Source: an uncultured Nitrosospira sp. (GTDB taxonomy: Bacteria; Nitrospirota; Nitrospiria; Nitrospirales; Nitrospiraceae). From it: a stretch of DNA of 64,000 bases. A program made the position numbers and the translations under genes. The notes beneath the pieces are model-generated. The model worked only from the letters and a program-made list of their open reading frames with translations, searched no databases and was not told the DNA's origin. Position 1 is the stretch's first letter. Every line of letters begins with the position of its first letter. Below, piece by piece: positions 1 through 8,481 of this stretch. Location: positions 124,001 to 188,000 of the forward strand of contig CAADGK010000039.1 of the NCBI GenBank assembly GCA_900696515.1, written 5' to 3'.

Positions 1-518
1 TCACAATGTCCTTCGACCTTCAGTTGCGCTTGCGGATTGGACTTGATCCACTCCGCATCGCTGCTGAGTGCGTGGCGCCCTTCATCGGTAATCGAAAAAC
101 TATCATAGGCAAAAAACACATCCCGCAAGCCGGCTGCAGCCGACGCCGTCTGTTCCGCGCGTATTTCAGCAAGTTGCCGCGCGGCAGCCCCAGGGTCAGA
201 CTTGGCCATCAGCCGGTTGCCGTTTGCACTCCCCATGCCGCTTCCGTTATGACCGCCGCTCCCCATGTCACTCCCCAGCCGTTCTTCTGATGGGTTCCGA
301 TCCAATCCGCTGAGACCGTTCGCATCATCTCTCCCGGACAACGACGTATCGGGAAAACTTGAACTGCCCCCCCCCTTCGCCCCTCCGCTCCGTGCCATCT
401 CTTCTTGTAACGCACGAGCATCTCCTCCCGACTGAACCGCTTTCTTTGAGCAAGCCGGACTCACCAAGAGGAGCATACCAAGAATCATTGGCCAGGAGGC
501 GACTGCTAACGTTTTCAT
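1..518 (-). CDS. pal: Pal, peptidoglycan-associated lipoprotein (3' end cut by window edge)
   Basis: Outer-membrane lipoprotein that anchors the envelope to peptidoglycan and works with Tol-TolB. The reading frame from the ATG at 518-516 is open to the left edge. It begins MKTLAVASWPM, has a hydrophobic signal segment and a lipobox-like VSPAC with a lipidation Cys near residue 23. A Gly/Ser/Asn-rich linker follows. The last visible residues (FAYDSFSITDEG, then KVEGHC) match the start of the OmpA/Pal peptidoglycan-binding domain, so most of that domain and the stop lie outside the window. It is the last gene of the tolQRAB-pal run on this strand. A run of nine G on the coding strand (367-375) encodes part of a Gly triplet in the linker. 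Confidence 0.9.
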   Translation of the reverse strand, partial: MKTLAVASWPMILGMLLLVSPACSKKAVQSGGDARALQEEMARSGGAKGGGSSSFPDTSLSGRDDANGLSGLDRNPSEERLGSDMGSGGHNGSGMGSANGNRLMAKSDPGAAARQLAEIRAEQTASAAAGLRDVFFAYDSFSITDEGRHALSSDAEWIKSNPQAQLKVEGHC

Positions 519-598
519 CGGATCGATTCCCTTCTCGTCAGACGTTCTTTCTCTTCATACCGTGGAGGACGATTCTGGTCAATGCCTTTGCACAAAAA

Positions 599-1939
599 TC
601 ACGAAGCCGGAGACCACGTCGGCGCGCTATTGTGAGTCCCCGTAAAGGTAATTCGTTCCAAGTCTTTCCCGTCCGTATTGATCATGTAAATATGACTCTT
701 CCCGTCCGCCGTTGAACTAAACACAATATGACGTCCGTCCGGAGACCAGGAAGGGGAATCGTCCACCCCAGGCCCGGTCGTCAGTTGCACTCGCTTCTGC
801 CCATCGGGAGTGATCAAACAGAGCTTATACTCTTTCCTTGGAGTCCGACACACATACGCGATCCAATTCCCCCGTGGAGACCAGGCGGGAGCGGCATTGT
901 AGTCTCCCTCAAACGTCAATCGGCGCACATTGGATCCGTCCGAACTGATGAGGAACACCTGAGGTCCTCCGTTTCGGTCTGAGGTAAAGGCCAACTCTCG
1001 GCCGGACGGCGCCCAGGACGGGGACAGATCTCCGCCGGCATTCGTCGTCAGCCGTTGCACCGCTTTCGTGTGGGTGTCCATGCGATAGAGCTCCGCGTTC
1101 CCCTCATAACTCGACGAATACGCGAGAAAATTCCCATCCGGGGAGAGGGCCGGCGTGATGTTCAATCCGCCCTGTGAGACCAACGTCCAGCGTTTTCCAG
1201 TGGCAAGCTCATAAAGATCGATATCCTGTGCGTTCCGATTGCGGTACGTCGTAAACACCAGAAACCGGCGATCGGGAGACCATCGCGGCATCAAATTCAA
1301 AAACCCGTCCGCCGTCAGCTGTCGCGGGTCATAGCCGTCATAGTCCATGATAAACAATTCACGCGCCGAGCCCAGCTCGGAAACATAGGCGATCTTCGTC
1401 CGGGCGATCCCCGGTTCCCCGGTATAACGAAACACCAACTCATCCGCAAACCGATGGGCCATCAGCCGGACCACCGAGGTGGAGCCCACGTAGCGTTTCC
1501 CTCCGACAACCTCATTGTTCCCCGCGTCATAGACGTAGCCGTCCATGTTCACATCGGAATCTTTAGTCCCGCTCTTGATTCCGGCTCGTCCCCACACCAC
1601 GACCGATACGCCATTCTCAACCGCATGCTTGAACGACGGATCCGGCTCAGCCCCGAGCTGCCCTGCCTTAATGCCGAGACCATTCACATCAACGAGGGCG
1701 AATACCAAGGAGCGACGAACATCCGCCTTGAGCACCTCCTCAATACGACTTCCGAGCTTCACACGCCCTTCCGGCGACTCTGCACCGCCCAGATTTTCAA
1801 TTCCGGCAATCGCCAGCGGAATCTTTTGAAAATCCGATCTTGTCGCCTCGAGAAACACGTCGGCCGCGCCGGATTCAATGATCCACACGAGGCCGACCAT
1901 GGCACACAAACCGCTAATCACGAGCGTACGCAGCGTCAT
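599..1939 (-). CDS. tolB: TolB, periplasmic beta-propeller of the Tol-Pal system
   Basis: 446 residues, the usual TolB length. It has a hydrophobic N-terminal signal (MTLRTLVISGLCAMVGLVW), an N-terminal alpha/beta domain to about residue 155, then a six-bladed propeller. The blades are marked by repeated WSPD-type turns: PRWSPDRRFLVF, PALSPDGNFLAY, PSWAPSGRELAF, PAWSPRGNWIAY, PSWSPDGRHIVF and a final PTWSPAS. TolB is known to bind Pal and the TolA C-terminus and to help outer-membrane constriction at division. It sits 3 bases after tolA and 80 bases before pal on the same strand, the usual operon order. Confidence 0.95.
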   Translation of the reverse strand: MTLRTLVISGLCAMVGLVWIIESGAADVFLEATRSDFQKIPLAIAGIENLGGAESPEGRVKLGSRIEEVLKADVRRSLVFALVDVNGLGIKAGQLGAEPDPSFKHAVENGVSVVVWGRAGIKSGTKDSDVNMDGYVYDAGNNEVVGGKRYVGSTSVVRLMAHRFADELVFRYTGEPGIARTKIAYVSELGSARELFIMDYDGYDPRQLTADGFLNLMPRWSPDRRFLVFTTYRNRNAQDIDLYELATGKRWTLVSQGGLNITPALSPDGNFLAYSSSYEGNAELYRMDTHTKAVQRLTTNAGGDLSPSWAPSGRELAFTSDRNGGPQVFLISSDGSNVRRLTFEGDYNAAPAWSPRGNWIAYVCRTPRKEYKLCLITPDGQKRVQLTTGPGVDDSPSWSPDGRHIVFSSTADGKSHIYMINTDGKDLERITFTGTHNSAPTWSPAS

Positions 1940-1942
1940 AAT

Positions 1943-3037
1943 TTATCCTTGAGGCTCGCCAACGGTAAAAGTGAAGTGGGCATCAAAATACGAATCGGAA
2001 ATATCGGCAGGAAAAACAGGCAACGGATTTGCGCTCAACACCGCCCGTTTCCCCGCCAGATCATAATACTCATTGCCGGACGATTGTTCGACGGACACAC
2101 CGGTGACGGATCCGTTCCGGTGGAGCCTGAACTGGATGATGACGACGTAAGCCTGGCTGGTCAAATCCAGCGGCGGAGCGCTCCAATGGTTGCTGATCCG
2201 CTGCCGCACCAGCGCAAGATACGCATTCGAGCCCGGCGCCATCCCCGGAACCTTCAGCGTCGTGTCGACGGCCTTGACACTTGGCACTTTCGCCTCCAGT
2301 TGGGCGACCGGCTGGGGCATAGGCTTAGAGGGAATATCGGCCGAAGCTGCGGCTTTAGGCACCTCTAGTTTCTTGATTTTCTTGAACTCTTCATCTAAGT
2401 CCTTCGCAAGATCTTCCGTCAGGGACGACGAAGACTTCGGAGCCGCCGGTTTCCCCGTAAGATCTTTCGTATCCGACACAACCGGCACATCCGGCAGCTT
2501 CATACCCGATGTCGTCCTGGGCTTCTCCTCCGGACTGATGTCCCCGCGTTTCGGAGCATCCGGCGGTAACTCGATGTCCTTCATGATCTCACTCATCACG
2601 TCGTTCGACGCTTTCGCCCGAGGAACCGGAGGTGAAACAGCTGGCGGTGAAGCAGACGGAGACGGGACCGGTACCGGCCTTGCGGCGGGAGTTGCCTTTG
2701 GCGACGCGATCGCCGCGGTACGCTCGACAGGTTTTGGAGAGTCGACGGATTTGCTCTGCGGCACTGGTTTGGGTCGTTCTACTTCCTTTTCCTTCGATAT
2801 CGGTTGACTCTTCGGAGACTCAAGAGCCTTGACCTGGGGCGCCGGAAGACTGGCGAGAGAAATCTCAATGGACGCGAGCGGCCGCTCGCCGTGACGGGGC
2901 AATCGAATCCAGGTCACGAGCGCCAAGATACCCAGGTGCAACACCAGGGACACGAAGAGGGCGCGACTCAAGCGTCGAGCCAGTTTCGCCTGCCACTCAT
3001 CATCCGATAGCATACCGGCTGATGTCCAAGCCTGCAC
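1943..3037 (-). CDS. tolA: TolA, TonB-family energy-transducing protein
   Basis: 364 residues. One N-terminal transmembrane helix near residues 27-45 (LFVSLVLHLGILALVTWI) is followed by a long Pro/Lys/Ala/Ser-rich periplasm-spanning region, then a C-terminal TonB/TolA domain (YLALVRQRISNHW and the region around FRLHRNGSVTGVSV). It transmits proton-motive force from TolQR to TolB-Pal. The sequence alone would fit TonB or TolA; position between tolR and tolB decides for TolA. The chosen start is a GTG with an AAGG element about 6 bases upstream; an ATG eight codons later is possible. Confidence 0.88.
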   Translation of the reverse strand: MQAWTSAGMLSDDEWQAKLARRLSRALFVSLVLHLGILALVTWIRLPRHGERPLASIEISLASLPAPQVKALESPKSQPISKEKEVERPKPVPQSKSVDSPKPVERTAAIASPKATPAARPVPVPSPSASPPAVSPPVPRAKASNDVMSEIMKDIELPPDAPKRGDISPEEKPRTTSGMKLPDVPVVSDTKDLTGKPAAPKSSSSLTEDLAKDLDEEFKKIKKLEVPKAAASADIPSKPMPQPVAQLEAKVPSVKAVDTTLKVPGMAPGSNAYLALVRQRISNHWSAPPLDLTSQAYVVIIQFRLHRNGSVTGVSVEQSSGNEYYDLAGKRAVLSANPLPVFPADISDSYFDAHFTFTVGEPQG

Positions 3038-3051
3038 CGTGAACCTTAATC

Positions 3052-3498
3052 CTACCGGTTAAGTAGAGGAGACGTTGCCTCCGTGATCCGTTCGGGTCCG
3101 GTCGTGGGATCGGTCACCATGCCGAGTTTCTCAATGCCGGCTTTTTTGACTCCGTCCATGACCTGAACCACGACGCCATACGGCACATCACGATCGGCAC
3201 GTAAATACAAGGAGACATCCGCATGTTCTTGCTTCAGGAGATGCAATTTTCGCTCGAGTTGCGCGACGCTGACTTGATCTTTGTCGAGATACAACCGCTG
3301 ATCTTTTTCAATCGTCAACACGGCTCGAATTTCAGGTTTGATGGTGTTTGAGGCGGAGGTCGGCAACTTGATGTCCATCCCTCGATATAGCATCGGCGCG
3401 GTGACCATGAAGATCACCAAGAGCACCAGCACCACATCCACCAGGGGAATCACATTGATCTCGGCCAAGAACCGGCGCTGCCTCGTCTCGAAAATCAT
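3052..3498 (-). CDS. tolR: TolR, ExbD/TolR-family stator protein
   Basis: 148 residues with one transmembrane helix (VDVVLVLLVIFMVTAP). It carries the membrane Asp of the family near residue 22, which takes part in proton use with TolQ. The periplasmic domain follows (LYLDKDQVSVAQLERKL, then DRDVPYGVVVQVMDGVKKAG). Its ATG overlaps the tolQ stop codon by four bases (ATGA), which indicates translational coupling. Confidence 0.94.
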   Translation of the reverse strand: MIFETRQRRFLAEINVIPLVDVVLVLLVIFMVTAPMLYRGMDIKLPTSASNTIKPEIRAVLTIEKDQRLYLDKDQVSVAQLERKLHLLKQEHADVSLYLRADRDVPYGVVVQVMDGVKKAGIEKLGMVTDPTTGPERITEATSPLLNR

Positions 3499-4196
3499 CC
3501 CTTCACTCCGACGGCAACCGGCTCGACGGACTTGGCCTGAGGCGGGATCAGAGCCAGAAGTTCGACCACAACAGAATCCATCTGCAAGGCCGTACGCCTG
3601 ATGCGCGTCAGAAAATAATTGTAGGCGATGACGGCAGGAATCGCCGCGAACAGACCGGCGGCGGTGGCGATCAACGCCTCAGAGACTCCGGGAGCGACGG
3701 CGGCAATACTGGCCGTCCCCTGGGCACCGATTTCCCGAAATGAATCGATGATCCCCATCACAGTTCCCAACAGCCCGACAAACGGGCAAATATTTCCGGT
3801 CGTCGCGAGAAACGGAAGAAAGGATTCCAACTTGGCGATTTGACTCTGAGCGATATGGGCCGCGGTCCGCTCCATCACATGCCGATCAAAAGCCACCGCG
3901 CCATTCTCTTTCACCTCTGTAGGGATATAGCCGATCCGCTGAACTACGGTATGAAAAATCTTTGCGCAGGGGCTCCCCGTAGTTTGTTGCACCTGCCGCG
4001 TGACTTCTTCTACATCTCTGGCTCGTAATAACACCGCCATGAAGCGGCGGTCTTTTTCCTCGGCTGCGCGAAAGCTCGCCCACTTATAGAAAATGATGGC
4101 CCATGAAATGATGGAAAACCCCAACAGCAGCAGGAGGACCACTTTGGAGACGATCCCCAACGACATGATAACTCCCAGCGGGCCAGCTTGAAACAT
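3495..4196 (-). CDS. tolQ: TolQ, MotA/TolQ/ExbB proton-channel family protein
   Basis: 233 residues. Three hydrophobic segments are visible: near residues 10-33 (VSKVVLLLLLGFSIISWAII), then FLPFLATTGNICPFVGLLGT, and VSEALIATAAGLFAAIPAVI in the C-terminal third. The GLLGTVMGI and SEALIATAAGL motifs are typical of ExbB/TolQ. It forms the inner-membrane proton channel with TolR. It is the first gene of the tol run; transcription probably starts in the roughly 70 bases between it and the tRNA-Asp gene. Confidence 0.94.
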   Translation of the reverse strand: MFQAGPLGVIMSLGIVSKVVLLLLLGFSIISWAIIFYKWASFRAAEEKDRRFMAVLLRARDVEEVTRQVQQTTGSPCAKIFHTVVQRIGYIPTEVKENGAVAFDRHVMERTAAHIAQSQIAKLESFLPFLATTGNICPFVGLLGTVMGIIDSFREIGAQGTASIAAVAPGVSEALIATAAGLFAAIPAVIAYNYFLTRIRRTALQMDSVVVELLALIPPQAKSVEPVAVGVKG

Positions 4197-4268
4197 ACGA
4201 GTCTCGACGTGCCTCCTTAGATTTCAGTCGCTCTGTGCAACGTGGATTCTATCAAACACTGGGGAAAA

Positions 4269-4346
4269 TGGCGGGGCCGACGGGATTTGAACCCGCGACC
4301 TCCAGATTGACAATCTGGCGTCCTAACCAGGCTGAACGACGGCCCC
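4269..4346 (-). tRNA. tRNA-Asp (anticodon GTC)
   Basis: The reverse strand folds as a cloverleaf. The 7-bp acceptor stem GGGGCCG/CGGCCCC is followed by discriminator G and an encoded CCA at the 3' end. The anticodon arm CCAGA-TTGTCAA-TCTGG presents GTC, and the T arm contains GGGTTCAAATCCC. Confidence 0.97.
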
Positions 4347-4480
4347 GCAAATCTAACTATGGCGGAAGATTGAAAATGACAAGACGCTCTCAGTTTGGTC
4401 GCCGATCAAGCCCCGAGCTGAGGAACAAACCCTCCGTATAAGACCACCCACTCCCTGCCGCTGCTTACCACAATTCTACT

Positions 4481-4556
4481 TGGTAGGCGGAACAGGGATT
4501 GAACCTGTGACCTCTGCCTTGTAAGGGCAGCGCTCTCCCAACTGAGCTATCCGCCC
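4481..4556 (-). tRNA. tRNA-Val (anticodon TAC)
   Basis: The reverse strand folds with acceptor stem GGGCGGA/TCCGCCT (first pair G-T), discriminator A and encoded CCA. The anticodon arm CTGCC-CTTACAA-GGCAG presents TAC. The D arm contains AGCTCAGTTGGGAGAGC and the T arm AGGTTCAATCCCT. It lies upstream of the tRNA-Asp gene on the same strand, so the two are probably cotranscribed. Confidence 0.97.
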
Positions 4557-4669
4557 AATTTCCTTAGCAACCTGGCCGGAGCCTATCAAGTCCATACTGG
4601 CTTGTCAACCGGCGCGCATATCTTTCACCGCTCTTTTCATCGCATGTATCAAGGAGAGAGTTCCATACG

Positions 4670-5620
4670 CTATGCTTGTGTTCCATCAGACCCGCGTCGT
4701 TTGAGTTGTCTCGGGAAAAACTTTCGGTGAACATGTTTCAGCCGGCTCCGTTCCACATGCGTGTAGATCTGAGTCGTCGCAATATCGGCATGCCCCAGCA
4801 TCGTTTGAACGGCTCGAAGATCAGCTCCCCCTTCCAGCAAATGCGTGGCAAACGAATGTCGAAGCACGTGCGGGGAAATGGACTTCGTAATCCCGGCGCG
4901 CCGGGCCCGTTGCCGAAGCAGTTTCCAAAAGGCCTGCCTGGTCAGTCCCTGTCCACGGCGACTGACGAATAATACGCGCGTCGAGCTTTGCTTCAGAAGC
5001 ACCGGACGAATGTGGTCAAGATAGTCACATAATAAGTCCCGGGCAGTCTGTCCCATGGGAACCATGCGCTCCTTGTCCCCTTTCCCCACAACCCGAAGAC
5101 AGCCAAGATTGAGATCGACTTGAGACAGCGTCAACCCCACGAGCTCGGACACGCGAAGACCTGACGCATACAACAACTCCAGCATCGCCTGATCGCGCTG
5201 ATCTTCGACCCGATCACGCACCGGCAACTCCAACAGAGCCGTCACCTCAGGTCTCGTCAACGTCCTGGGCAAACGAACAGGCCGGCGTGCCACTGCAATC
5301 TCACGGAGAGGACTCCCACTCAGAACACGTTCCTGCACAAGAAACCGGTACCAGCCTCGAATGGCCGAAAGGATCCGCGCGACCGACGATGATGCAAGTG
5401 ACTCCTGCTTGAGAGCGGCCAGAAACGACCGGAGCACAGACGATGAAACAACATCGCTGATACCAAGTCGATGTGTCCTCAGATGTTGTTGCAATCGGAA
5501 CAGATCGCGCCGATAGGCCTCAACCGTATTCGTGGCCAAACCTCCTTCCACCCGCAGTTGGGTGAGGTAGCGTTCGACCAAGGGATCTAGAAGCATAGCT
5601 GAAGGGGAAATTGCGGGCAT
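4670..5620 (-). CDS. xerD: Tyrosine recombinase XerD/XerC
   Basis: 316 residues. The N-terminal SAM-like core-binding domain (LVERYLTQLRVEGGLATNT) is followed by the catalytic domain with the full tyrosine-recombinase set: Arg in YASGLRVSELVGL, Lys in GKGDKERMVPM, HxxR in HVLRHSFATHLLEGG, His in MLGHADIATTQ and the nucleophile Tyr in IYTHV. The family resolves chromosome dimers at dif during division. The start at 5620 (MPAISPSAM) is chosen over an upstream GTG at 5665 because GGGAG sits 5 bases before it. Length and motifs fit XerD best; XerC cannot be fully excluded, and no integrase-type extra domain is seen. Confidence 0.9.
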   Translation of the reverse strand: MPAISPSAMLLDPLVERYLTQLRVEGGLATNTVEAYRRDLFRLQQHLRTHRLGISDVVSSSVLRSFLAALKQESLASSSVARILSAIRGWYRFLVQERVLSGSPLREIAVARRPVRLPRTLTRPEVTALLELPVRDRVEDQRDQAMLELLYASGLRVSELVGLTLSQVDLNLGCLRVVGKGDKERMVPMGQTARDLLCDYLDHIRPVLLKQSSTRVLFVSRRGQGLTRQAFWKLLRQRARRAGITKSISPHVLRHSFATHLLEGGADLRAVQTMLGHADIATTQIYTHVERSRLKHVHRKFFPRQLKRRGSDGTQA

Positions 5621-5753
5621 CAAGTCTCCCACTATAGCCAAGTCACGCTGTCCGTACAATGACACGGCCAGGAGACTGCCGTTATAGTTCTCCTTGACAG
5701 GCCACCGCCTTTCCGATACTAGTCTGCATACGGCCTACCGTTGGCCGAACGGA

Positions 5754-7730
5754 ATGCTCGCCTATTCACACCGCCCATTATTCAACTCCGCTCGACTGTT
5801 GCTGGTGGTCGCCATCAGTACAACACTGTCGTTCGGTGAAGCCCTTGGCCTGACACGATCGGACGTGACGGGAGCGGCTGAGGCCTCCAAGCCTGTGGTT
5901 CCCGCTCCCCCGGTATTGACCCATGCCAAACAGTTAATTGAAAAGGGCGATGCGGAGTCAGCGGCGACCGCGCTGCGCCGATTCTTAACCACGAATCCTC
6001 TCCCTGAGCACCTGGACGACACGTACCTGTTACTCGGTGCCGCCCTCTACGGCATGAAAGACTATGCGGAAGCCCTTCGTGCTCTCAGCCAGCTCCAGAC
6101 GGAGTTTCCTGAATCCGATCTCCTGGACCGAGGCAAGCTTTTGATGGCCCGCACCCATGCGACGATGGGTAATCTTGATCTGGCCCTGCCGTTGTTGGCC
6201 CAGGTTCGGACGACCGCGCAGGACGAGACGACAAAGCGTGAAGCGCAACAGCTAACGGCCGAAGTCTTGGCCAAGAAGAAGGACTATGTGCGAGCGATCC
6301 ATACATTGCTGGAAGGAATGACCGGCAGCTCAGACGCACAAATGGCCGAAACACGGGAACAAATCCGTCAGTTCATCGCAGAAAAGCTGGATAAGCGTGG
6401 CCTGACCCGTGTGCGCGAAACCTATCCTCGGTCATATCCCGGTGACCTCGCCTCGCTTCGGCTCATCGACTATTACATCGGACGAGGCGAAGACCACCTG
6501 GCGGAACGAGAGACGCGGCATTTTCTCACGGCATTCCCCGCACATCCCGCAGTCGCCAAAGTCCACGAAGCACTGGATCTCATCAAAACGAGATTGAAAA
6601 CCAATCAATATTTTCTCGCAGCCGTCCTTCCACTGTCCGGACCGCTCTCCACCTTCGCCACGGATGTTCTCCAAGGAATACAACTCGCGGTGGAGCGGGC
6701 GCATGAGCAGCCGGGGTCACCGCCCATCGGATTGATCGTCAAGGACCATGATGCCGACCGGCAAGGATTCTTGGATGATCTTTCGACACTGCTCCATGAG
6801 GATCGTCCGCTCATGGTCATTGGTCCCATGCTGTCAAAGAATCTTCCGGTCATGGCTGAAATGGCCCAAAAGACCAGAATCCCGTTGATCACACCGGCCG
6901 CCACCCTTCCGAATGTCCGCCGGCTCGGCAGTTACCTCTTCAGCACGGCACTGACCTATGGGATGCAGGCCGAACGGATCGCAACCTACGCTGTCAAGGA
7001 TCAGGGCTATCGACGATTTGGCATTCTGTATCCTGATACCGTCTATGGACGGGAGTTGGCCCGCCTCTTTGCGCAGGAAGCGCGTCGGCTGGACGGTGAA
7101 ATCATCGCCATGGAAGCCTTTAAAGAAGGAGACACCGACTTTGGCCCCGCGATTCAACGGCTCAAGGCAGAGGACTTGAAGAAGTACGGGCTGGCTGTTC
7201 CTGTGGAAGTGACCCAGCCGACGGCCAAACCCCTTAGCCGGAATGAAAAGCGAGTCCTCTATACACCAGGCTTCGACGCGATCTTCATTCCGAGTCGCTC
7301 AAAAGAGATCGGCCTCCTCGCCGCACAACTGGCCTTCCACGACATCAAGGTTCCCCTGCTGGGGACCAACGGGTGGAATTCACAGGATTTTGCTCGCACC
7401 GCAGATCGCGCTGTCGACGGCGCGACGTTCGTCGACGGCTTCTTCATCGACAGTCCGAATTCCAGCGTGCAGGAGTTCGTGCAACGACACCAGAAACGCT
7501 TTGAATCGCTCCCCTCGCTCTTCACGATGCAGGGCTATGATGCCGCGAGAGTTGCCATCGATGGAATCCGCCACGGAGCAACCTCCGGAGAGGCCTTGCA
7601 CGATTACCTCGCGACCTCCCGCAATCTGCCGACCCTGGCTGGTCCGGCCGGGTTCGGGCATGACGGCACTCTACACCGACCGCTCTTTCTTCTTCAGGTG
7701 AAACAGGGTAAGTTTGTGCAACTGAACTGA
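5754..7730 (+). CDS. LpoA-like / branched-chain-amino-acid-type periplasmic binding protein with TPR region
   Basis: 658 residues from the ATG at 5754; a TTG start at 5694 is less likely. A signal peptide (ARLLLVVAISTTLSFGEALG) is followed by TPR-like helices to about residue 270 (AALYGMKDYAEALRALSQLQ). A type-I periplasmic binding fold follows from about residue 290 (FLAAVLPLSGPLSTFATDVL, VIGPMLSKNLPVMAEMAQ, GILYPDTVYGRELARLF). This layout is that of LpoA, the outer-membrane activator of PBP1A, and of Nitrospira/delta-proteobacterial penicillin-binding-protein activators. No lipobox Cys is visible and no ABC permease lies nearby, so a free periplasmic ligand sensor is also possible. It is divergent from xerD and 10 bases before the site-2 protease gene. 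Confidence 0.75.
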   Translation: MLAYSHRPLFNSARLLLVVAISTTLSFGEALGLTRSDVTGAAEASKPVVPAPPVLTHAKQLIEKGDAESAATALRRFLTTNPLPEHLDDTYLLLGAALYGMKDYAEALRALSQLQTEFPESDLLDRGKLLMARTHATMGNLDLALPLLAQVRTTAQDETTKREAQQLTAEVLAKKKDYVRAIHTLLEGMTGSSDAQMAETREQIRQFIAEKLDKRGLTRVRETYPRSYPGDLASLRLIDYYIGRGEDHLAERETRHFLTAFPAHPAVAKVHEALDLIKTRLKTNQYFLAAVLPLSGPLSTFATDVLQGIQLAVERAHEQPGSPPIGLIVKDHDADRQGFLDDLSTLLHEDRPLMVIGPMLSKNLPVMAEMAQKTRIPLITPAATLPNVRRLGSYLFSTALTYGMQAERIATYAVKDQGYRRFGILYPDTVYGRELARLFAQEARRLDGEIIAMEAFKEGDTDFGPAIQRLKAEDLKKYGLAVPVEVTQPTAKPLSRNEKRVLYTPGFDAIFIPSRSKEIGLLAAQLAFHDIKVPLLGTNGWNSQDFARTADRAVDGATFVDGFFIDSPNSSVQEFVQRHQKRFESLPSLFTMQGYDAARVAIDGIRHGATSGEALHDYLATSRNLPTLAGPAGFGHDGTLHRPLFLLQVKQGKFVQLN

Positions 7731-7740
7731 GCACAGGGGT

Positions 7741-8481
7741 ATGAGTTCGTTGTCGCACATCCTCCACACCATCTCCTATATGGGACTCCCGCTCCTGTTT
7801 GCCATGGTTCTCCATGAATATGCCCACGGGTGGATGGCGGAAAAGTGCGGCGACTCGACGGCAAAGCTTCAAGGTCGTCTCACGATCAATCCATTAGCCC
7901 ACATCGACCCGTTTGGTACCGTCATTCTCCCTTTGATCTGCCTCATGCTGCCGGGAAGCTTTCTGCTGGGCTGGGCCAAACCGGTCCCCATCAACCCTGG
8001 GAATATGCATCAACCCCGGCGCGACATGGCGCTCACCGCTGCTGCCGGTCCAGGGATGAATCTGCTTCTCGCCGTCGCCAGTGCCTTGCTCCTTGCTGTG
8101 ATTTTGACGGTCGAACCGACCTTGTCCGTCCGTAACAACGGGGAAACCGACTCGTCGTCCGGCCTGTTCGGAAGCATGTTTCTACGGCCGATTGCCGTCA
8201 TGGCCCTCTATTCCGTGATGATCAACGTCTTCCTAGCTCTCTTCAACCTCCTTCCCATTCCACCGCTCGACGGTGGCCGCATCTTGACGGCCCTGCTTCC
8301 ACCGAAGCCCGCGATGGCCTTGGCCAGGCTGGAACCATACGGGATGCTTATCTTGGTGGGGCTCATCGTGTTCGATAAAGAACTGGGCATCATTCACATG
8401 ATCACAGGAACCTTTGCCAAGAGCTTGTCCGGAACCATTCTGTCCACCGCACTTGGCCTACGACCAGGAGCGACTGAATGA
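7741..8481 (+). CDS. Site-2 protease family (M50) membrane metalloprotease
   Basis: 246 residues, several transmembrane helices. The zinc motif HEYAH lies in the first helix (VLHEYAHGWMAEKCGD), and a second metal site NLLPIPPLDGG lies in a later helix. GWAKPVPINPGN is typical of the short RseP-like group with no PDZ domain. Members cut transmembrane substrates inside the membrane, but no anti-sigma partner is encoded here. Its stop overlaps the trpS start by 4 bases, an arrangement common in several phyla. Confidence 0.9.
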   Translation: MSSLSHILHTISYMGLPLLFAMVLHEYAHGWMAEKCGDSTAKLQGRLTINPLAHIDPFGTVILPLICLMLPGSFLLGWAKPVPINPGNMHQPRRDMALTAAAGPGMNLLLAVASALLLAVILTVEPTLSVRNNGETDSSSGLFGSMFLRPIAVMALYSVMINVFLALFNLLPIPPLDGGRILTALLPPKPAMALARLEPYGMLILVGLIVFDKELGIIHMITGTFAKSLSGTILSTALGLRPGATE

